DNA from: Hippasteria phrygiana
Taxonomy: Eukaryota > Echinodermata > Asteroidea > Valvatida > Goniasteridae
Reading direction: 5' to 3'
DNA: 64,000 bases
Assembly (NCBI GenBank): GCA_037893225.1
Contig: JAZGUH010000025.1
Location: forward strand, 372,001-436,000
A program made the translations under genes and the position numbers. A model generated the notes under the pieces. That model worked only from the letters and a program-made list of their open reading frames with translations. It did not search any database and had not been told where the DNA came from. This document shows positions 57,304 through 64,000 of this stretch, in pieces. Positions within the stretch are counted from its first letter, which is position 1; each line of letters opens with the position of its first letter.

Positions 57304-58311
57304 CTAGTGATGTTAAAAAAAAGAAGTGATTTTTACATGTAAGATGACAGCAGTAGCAATTGACACCAACTTCCTTCTTGTCAAGTTTAAACTTTAGGGT
57401 TATGCAAATAAAAAAACAAAAACAAATTGTTGCAAACTGCTTTCTGTCTGAAATGACCTGAAAAATAAAAATCTACTAAATTAAGTGGGTTTGATATTTT
57501 GGTCAGAGGCAAAATCGTGTATTTCGCCCTTTAGCAAATAAATATGTAAGGTCTTTCAACTCAACTGCTTAATTCTGTTAGCCTTCCAAAGTAATGATAG
57601 ACCTTTATTAGGGTACGCCATCTTGAAAATCAAAGTGAGGTTAATAATAAAACAAACACGGCGGCGTTGTACAGTGAACGAGTGGCTCTCGAAACGTTAA
57701 CAATCAAAATGTTAACAGGTTAACAATCTTATACATGTAAATGGAAAGATGGCTTAAATTCCCCCGAAACGTCAATCGGTGTTCCACTGCATTTTGAAGA
57801 AGGTTCGTACAAAATAAAGGTTAAAAGCAGTGGCTGCAATGAATTTTCAGTGAAGTTGTTGAGTACGCTGTAGCGCCGTCAACGCCAGACTTTCTATTTT
57901 CACTTTTTCATCCGTGGCCTTTTTTTGTTGTTGAAATTACCTTTGTTGGTAGGAAGTACCGTCTGTGAATTGTCATTAGCACAGGACTTTCCATTTCCCA
58001 GAAATGGGAGGAATTTTTAAGCCAATGCGGGAACGTGAAAAATTCTCTTACACGAAAGTTGTTGCACTTTACCCCAACTCATTACCCGTCTATATTAGTA
58101 GAGCAGACTGGTTTCGCATACGTCAGCTGGGGTACACTGCAAAAGGTCCATGTGTATTCTCTGTGATTGCCAAAAAGTTGTTTACTTAGTTGTCACACAA
58201 GTGAAATACTTCAGACCAATAAACTAAATAACAATCAAACGTACATGTAACACTCGAGACTTATAATAAAGAAAAATGATTGATGATATGGGGTTATTAA
58301 TCATCATTTAC
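57304..58311. other. Intron of the recombinase pseudogene; no separate gene
   Basis: Lies between the donor at 58311 and the acceptor at 57304. It contains a repeated CGAAACGT(T/C)AA phrase (57693 and 57770) and GTTAAC motifs but no supported ORF. Confidence 0.45.
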
Positions 58312-58730
58312 CTGTTACAAAACTTCTTCTCCAGGTCACTCAGCGAACTGTAGATTTCTTTGTTGGCGATTTTTTGCCACAGAGGTCGTTCTTCATAGCT
58401 ACTCATGAGCAGGCACGCAGCCTCTCCACCCCTTCGTTTGTTGAAGAGTATTAGTCGGGACAAAGTTATTTCCACCAAGGCAGTCCACGTCTCAGGGGAG
58501 GGCGACTGCAGCAGAGCTGTCTTTGACCTCTCTACCTCAACATCCATGTAACTCCGAAGCTTCAGTAAGTCAGAAGTGAGTGGAAGTATGTCACCTTTAT
58601 TAAATTTGCGGTTCGCCATTGTAGACAAAGCATGAGTCGAGACCTTCTCAGACCATTCATGCTCATGCAACTGCAAGTACATCTCACACTCTTTCAGGAG
58701 GACCGAGTCCTTTTCACGCAGACCCATTCC

Positions 58731-58774
58731 TTGGAGAATGATCGCACATTTCTTGGAGAATGATCGCACATTTC
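58731..58774. repeat. 22-bp perfect tandem duplication breaking the recombinase ORF
   Basis: TTGGAGAATGATCGCACATT(TC) occurs at 58731-58752 and again at 58753-58774. The duplication encodes KKCAIILQ twice in different frames and, being 22 bp, shifts the frame by one. Removing one copy would restore continuity of the reading frame, so it is a late inactivating lesion. Confidence 0.95.
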
Positions 58775-59680
58775 TTGAGAGAAAATCCCAACTTCAGAGA
58801 AAGAGAAGGGACGCCAATCTCGGGGATACCACAATCAGGATTTTCATTTCTTTCACTCAACTGCAACACACCAGCCACAACCATGTCAAAACACTCAGGT
58901 TTCAAGTAATCTGCCAAATAGGTGCCATCATCTGTTGCCATTGATCGTAACTTGATGAGAAGACGCCCAAGCTGACGCAAACGTTGTGAAATGTATGGTG
59001 CCTTATTTGGGCCAACTTTGTGAAGCAAGTTTCTCCCCAGAGCCTTGATGAGTGGATCGCCTCTAACTGCCAGTGATACCGAGTCATGAGACATTGAAGA
59101 CAGGACATTTTTATGCAGAGATGCATCATCCTCATGGCCAGAAGACTCAAGGAAAGGATAAATTAGCATCAAACTTTCTTGTTGGACCTTGTGTTGCGAG
59201 TTGTCATTTGATTCCTAATACTGAAAATTGCCTGCTGTGGACACTTTTTCTTGTGGCGCCATAGATCTTTGCAAACAAAGAACCCCAACCAGAGTGGGCA
59301 GGGAAGGTAATCCGAGACTTTGACTGACTGACCGCTTGGTGGCTGCTTGACAACTATCAATTCCCCACTATTTGTCGAAATGACTTGCATATTATGGTAA
59401 AAGTTACCATGCAGACGGAGATGCTCAAATGCTTCACTTTCACCATTTTTGCCTCTGGAAGTTTCCTCTAAAGCCATTGCTTCCTTAACAGCAGCTTCAT
59501 CTTTATGTTTTGATTTCATATGCCTTGCAGCCTTAGAAACAAGTTGCCCACAGAACAAACAAGCTTGACGCTTCTCATAGGAACGAATGTATTTTTCTTC
59601 CCCATCTTGGATATCATGGGCCCCTGAATAAAGACAAAAATGAGAAATACAAATTTAATCAGAAACAAAACAAAAATGGG

Positions 59681-60005
59681 ATCTACCCACTGACCTTTAT
59701 ACCCTGGATTGGCAGAGCAGCAGTGATTGCCCATGCGTGAATTGAAGCAACCGCACGGCCATCTTACTATATTCAAAACAATGGCCGTTTTCCAAGCCCC
59801 CGGCTGCGGCTCCGTCTCCAACTTCAGCCCATTCATTAACTGCATGCATGGACGCAGTTTAGCAATGGGCTGAAATCGGAGACAGAGCTGAAGCCGGAAA
59901 CTTAGAAACCGGCCATTGTGTTGAATATATAGCAAGATGGCCGTGCGGTGGCTTTAATCGCAGAGCTTCGCAGCCAATCCAGTGTATAGAGATCAGTGGA
60001 TCTAC
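59681..60005. mobile_element. 325-bp foldback (palindromic) MITE
   Basis: The sequence reads nearly the same on both strands. ACTGA.CT.TATAC.CTGGATTGG (59688-59711), ACCGCACGGCCATCTT (59752-59767) and CAATGGCCG (59779-59787) are mirrored by the matching complements at 59976-60000, 59935-59950 and near 59914. The centre is around 59840-59850 (CATGCATGG). No coding capacity. It lies 57 bp upstream of the recombinase exon's acceptor. Confidence 0.8.
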
Positions 60006-62211
60006 AATGTACCAAATATTGTCAGCATGACGAAATTAGTACTGAAAGTGAGTCCTCAGGATTGGTTTGAATCAATTGTGGTTCACCAGTTAATTAGAAT
60101 ATAAAATGGACTACTGTGGGAGTATAACTTTTACAAAAAAAGAAGTTTACTCAACTTGTTTTTAAACACATCATGGACCATTGTGATTGTTCTTTTAATT
60201 TCTATATTGGCCTAAGTGAGCCCCACAATATAGTTCTACTGATTGCATTCTTTTGGACAGTTACATATTTTGGCAAAAGTTTTTGTGGTGATGAAATGCG
60301 CCAATCAAAATTAGTACTTGAATTTAGCAGGTGAATTACTTGAGACGTGAACGGTATTGAAATTAATGTAAACATTTATTTCAGGTTAATGATTAAAAAA
60401 AAAACCCAGAGAATGTACAGGCCAAGTCAAAAAAATGTCCTTGGTAAAACGTCATCTCCCACAAAATTGAAATTGGTTATAATTTTTCCCTGCAGCCTTC
60501 TGTTTGGTCTGGTTATCAAATGCCATCAATGTAAATGTCATTAAGATACAACCATGCATGAACGATTTCCAGGCCTTTCTTCGTGGCTACCCCCAAAAAG
60601 TACCAACACAATTACCAAGAAATTGGTTGAAATGAATAATAGAAGAGGGTGTGTCAATAAATCCAAATTTATTTAACCGGCACCACTCTGTTGGGAAATA
60701 ACTGCTGCAACCCCCTGCTGAACAATCAACCCTCCGATGCACTGATGCACTATCACCGACTATCCTGGAACCACCAAAGTCGAGCAAATGTGCCATTTCT
60801 TTTGTTATTATATGCAGCCAATAGTTGGGGTACCACAATTTTGTTGCTTGGTCATTTCAGGGTACAATAGCACCTATTTTGGGGGTCTAGTCTTTAGGGA
60901 ATAAACATTGTGTTTATACTGTTTTGGGGTGGCCACGAAGAAAGACATGAAAATTGTATATAAATGCATGGCTGTATCTTAAAGGAAGTGTACACTCAGG
61001 GTTCTCCTCACGTACAAACTTGCGTATCGGCCCGATACGCAATTATTTCTGCCCGATACGCAAAAAAACCGCTGATACCCATTTTTTCATCCCCGATACG
61101 CACAATAGTACGGCTCAGTATTATCTTACATGATGCAGGTCCATTGCATGGCGTAAGGCCTAGCTTGCAATTTTACATGTCCGGCGAAATCTAGACGAAA
61201 AAGCAGTAAATCTTCCTACATTTTCCGTGTCGTACACGCGACGTACACCGTGCAGATACGTACACATCGCACCACCATGCACAACGCGTGGCCACACAGT
61301 ACATGTATCGGCACCACACACACGAGTTCCTCGTGGTCGGTGTCGCCCCAAATCTGAACCTCCGTTGTAGGACAATTCTTCGTGCACGCACCTTCCTGTG
61401 TGCGTGCACGCGTGTGTTCTCTTGGTGCCGGTCGTGTGCTCAATACGCTAAGCAGGGGCAACTTTTATGAGGGTTAAAATTTTGCACTACACCATTTGCA
61501 GTGCTTACAAGATCGACCCCACACACGTCAGGTTTTTTTTCATGGCCGTAGCTTTGTATTAAAGGCATTTACGATGGGGACGAGATTGTTGGACGTTGCC
61601 AAGTCACCACGTTTTTGTCTCGCGCGTGGCGGAAAAGCAATCAAAAATAGGGTCTTTTTTTAAACCAATACATAACATCAGCGGTCCGTGCGCGCCGAGC
61701 ATGGAAACCCATATTACTTGCAACTGATTTTAATGGAAACTATTTTAACCATGGAGGAAGGTTCCTAAAGTAAGAAAAGCCTATTAAATCTCTCATGTTT
61801 TTTCCTGAGAAAAACTACTTGAAAAGCCCAGGAAATGCTCTAAAATGCACCAGAGAGCATATAAAGTCCAAAATTTGTCGGGGCCCTTAGGCGGGCCCCG
61901 AACCCCACGCCATGGCTTCGCAAATTGTCAGTCAACCACAAAATAAATCCCCCACAGTTTTGAAAAATCTTGGGGAGAACCCTGTACACGATAGGTAATC
62001 CTCCAATTTTTGTGTACTGAATTATTTTACGAAATACCTTACTAGACTGTAAGTTAATAGTAGTCTCAATCATCTTGTAAAATGATGGCACCAGGTGTGC
62101 TGTCGTCAAGAAAAGTGGAAATGTATATCGTTTTCCAACGATTTCCAGCTGGAAACGACCACACTGAATGCTACTGTCTTATTCCCAGTACAAATGTACA
62201 AGGCACAAGTA
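60006..62211. other. No gene recognised; palindrome cluster inside
   Basis: AT-rich to 61000, then a CpG-richer stretch (61190-61450) on which overlapping short ORFs are seen in several frames, a sign that none is real. The CCGATACGCA motif cluster (61020-61102) is described separately. Confidence 0.4.
61020..61102. repeat. CCGATACGCA palindrome and half-site cluster
   Basis: TTGCGTATCGG (61020-61030), one C, and CCGATACGCAA (61032-61042) form a perfect 11-bp palindrome. Two more half-sites CCGATACGCA follow at 61053-61062 and 61093-61102. The arrangement resembles an operator or protein-binding cluster but no factor is known to me. Confidence 0.6.
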
Positions 62212-63965
62212 CGTGTAGCTACAGTACATTGCAATTGAAAGTTAACCTTACAATGGGAAAATCTTTTCACATTTTTTCTCATTTTGGGGAATTCATTTTC
62301 ATTTCACAAAATGTGAAAAGTTTTCCCAAAAGTGTGAAAAATGTTCACACTCTTTTCACAAAATGGGAAAATATTTTCACCCTCTTTTCACAAAAGTGAG
62401 AAAACTTTTCACACTCTTTTTCACAAAATGGGAAAATATTTTCACATCCTTTTCACAAAATGGGGAAATATTTTCACTCTTTTTTCACAAAAGTGTGAAA
62501 AATTTTCACACTTTTTTCACAAAATGGGAAAATAATTTGCATTGGCCCCTTCCCTTTTCTTTTTTTGCGAAAATAATTTTCCCACTTGAATTAGCCCCTC
62601 CCCTTTTCTCACTTTTGCGAAAACTGTTCTCATCTTTGTGAAATGGGAAAATTACGTGTACATGTGCATGTGCATGTACGTAAATGTACAATTTGTTCTC
62701 GATGCTTTCACAAAACACGTTTGATTATCTCTCAATAAGGAAAGCAGAGGATCGTAAATCTCAAACAGAAGTATAATCTTTCATTGTTTGCTGATTTGAA
62801 GGAGAGTGCTAACATTAGTTAGAGAAAGACGGCATTTAATTTTAAAGGCAGTCCATTTGAACGCGAACTCGTTTTGTTTACTACATTGTGATTGTACCTC
62901 GTCATTAACAAACAATCAAGATCGCATGAAGATTTTCTTTGGCAAAACTTTGAACCTGTAGCGCTGTGTGGCCTCATACGTGAACGGACGGTGCATCAGA
63001 CCCCAGGCCCAGCGGTGACAATCGTCCCGATCGCGGTGGCATAGTACGGGCGGTACACGGTCACCGCGAGGCCCCATCTTTACGGACGGTGCATCAGGCC
63101 CCAGGGCCCGGGGGTGATCGTCCCGATCGCGGTGCCGGTGGCATACGGGGCCGCCGGGGCGGGCCGGCGATAGTCACCGCACGTCGATTCAACACGTACA
63201 CGCCATTGCTAAACCGTGTACACCGTGTTTTTTTTTTATGAAAACAATTCTATTGCAAAATAAATTTGAACAATTTTTTAAAAGGTATATTTCTATTTAC
63301 AAAATATAATTTTTCTATGTTCAAAATACATCGATATAAAAAAAGAAGAAGCTTTTTATGGAGTATTTCTTGTCAACCTAAGGGAAATTCTCAAATTTGA
63401 TGGCGTCGTACGTGGAGATTTATGTTGGTTACATGACAACCAAACCTAGAGTATATTGCAAACTCATATTAAAATTTGAGGATTTGATACTGTTAAAATG
63501 GAGTTCCAAATAATTGTAATAATGCCCGAGTTGACTCGGGTACGAGTTGACCCATTACCGACAAATCCTATCGCCTGATGTGGGACAACCAAAATCAGGC
63601 GGCACGGGCTACCAATGGAGAAAGGAAGGGCTACCGTTTCTTGTCCGTGGCCAATTTCAATTTTTTCAAAATCGGGCTCTTATGATCATTTAGGAAGGGG
63701 TATGAAACACATAATAAATTCATGTATTGTTTCTGATTTTGTCCAAAACTAACATGAATGCGAAAACCAGAAGTCAGTTGAACTCCGAGGCCGCGCCGAG
63801 GAGGATGCACATCACGATTGGGCCTGGCCGGCAGCGCGGCCCATGCCCAGCATGACGTATTAAAGAGAATTTTTCAAGAAGTACGTACAACGATTTGATT
63901 TACACATTGCACCGGGCACGTGGAAGCAGCGTATTTTGTTGAAGTCTATATACGTATACATATAC
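62212..63965 (+). repeat. Right arm of the 33-kb-spaced inverted repeat
   Basis: Inverted copy of 28365-29655, longer because the minisatellite differs and because 62985-63060 and 63085-63160 are a local duplicate (GACGGTGCATCAG(G/A)CCCCAG ... CGTCCCGATCGCGGTG). Similarity stops close to the window's end. No ORF is supported. Confidence 0.88.
62255..62640 (+). repeat. TTTTCACA(A)AATGGGAAAATA minisatellite
   Basis: Irregular repeats of TTTTCACAAAATGGGAAAATA, 28-34 bp apart, related to the regular 32-bp minisatellite of the other arm. Frames of 60-90 codons across it (HxxMGKxFHxxFTK) are artefacts. Confidence 0.85.
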
Positions 63966-64000
63966 ATATGCATGCAGCGGGCCTAGGCAAACTAAATTCT

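Larger units (their letters stand above)
57114..59623 (-). pseudogene. Tyrosine-recombinase (Crypton-like) gene, spliced and broken
   Basis: Minus strand. Exon 59623-58312 follows TTTATTCAG. It starts with a zinc-finger pair, QACLFCGQLVSKAARHMKSK and a second C..H..C module (DLWRHKKKC), then NVLSSMSHDSVSLAVRGDPL, YISQRLRQLGRLLIKLRSMA, LPLTSDLLKLRSYMDVEVER and LILFNKRRGGEAACLL. RRGGE is probably box I of a tyrosine recombinase, holding the first catalytic Arg. The exon ends AACAG|GTAAAT. Exon 57303-57114 joins in frame to give NRLDLVEIRGKRGHKVPVVH, the strand with the box between the Arg and HxxR motifs. The HxxR and Tyr part was not found. Lesions: one-base shift near 59195, a 22-bp tandem duplication at 58731-58774, and decay after 57240. 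Such recombinases cut and rejoin DNA in Crypton elements. Confidence 0.78.

Noticed and set aside
57680..57800. Hammerhead ribozyme around CGAAACGTC
   Set aside because: No CUGAUGA-like block and no stem II next to the GAAAC.

Overview
This window looks like repeat-dense nuclear DNA of a marine invertebrate. I favour a deuterostome (echinoderm or hemichordate) on the TACATGTAC- and TAGGCCTA-rich AT background, the type of mobile elements, and spliced multi-copy invertebrate gene families, but the species cannot be fixed from the sequence. Genes have introns with GT..AG borders, and nothing is prokaryotic.

Layout. 1-10954: a 118-bp satellite array (about 64 units) split by a full-length LINE with one intact 1025-codon ORF (3147-6585; RTE-like). 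10955-19018: a broken minus-strand Ty3/gypsy element (3' LTR, chromodomain, integrase, RNase H, RT). Inside it sit a two-exon Harbinger/IS5-like DDE transposase gene (12110-13625) and a 1.8-kb non-autonomous element with hairpin ends and ~145-bp internal repeats (16283-18102, Helentron/pearl-like), which splits the RNase H. 19021-20060: remains of a plus-strand CR1-like LINE. 21021-21146: a tRNA-derived SINE. 21.7-36 kb: dispersed and inverted repeats, two non-autonomous hAT elements with exact 8-bp target duplications (25420-27341 and 35577-36016), and the left arm of a long inverted repeat whose partner ends the window (28.4-29.7 kb against 62.2-64.0 kb). 36.2-36.9 kb: 3' end of a Penelope-like element (GIY-YIG domain). 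41.4-42.6 kb: two spliced exons of a REC8-type meiotic cohesin kleisin, the clearest host gene. 45.8-46.3 kb: a TIR element carrying NRF1 and YY1 motifs. 46.9-47.8 kb: a small two-exon gene of 135 codons. 47.8-48.3 kb: a 424-bp palindrome. 48.5-48.8 kb: a TATA box, three hairpins and an A tract. 49-59.6 kb, minus strand: three decayed spliced transposon-type genes (a DDE-like family, an MDFSENY family, and a tyrosine-recombinase/Crypton-like family).

The window is therefore a nested mosaic of mobile elements around two likely host or domesticated loci. The most unusual items are the hairpin/AP-1 satellite, the intact LINE inside it, the Helentron-like insertion with CRE-rich repeats, the MITE that looks like a promoter, and the structured A-tailed unit at 48.5 kb. 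All calls come from reading the sequence by eye; no database search was run.
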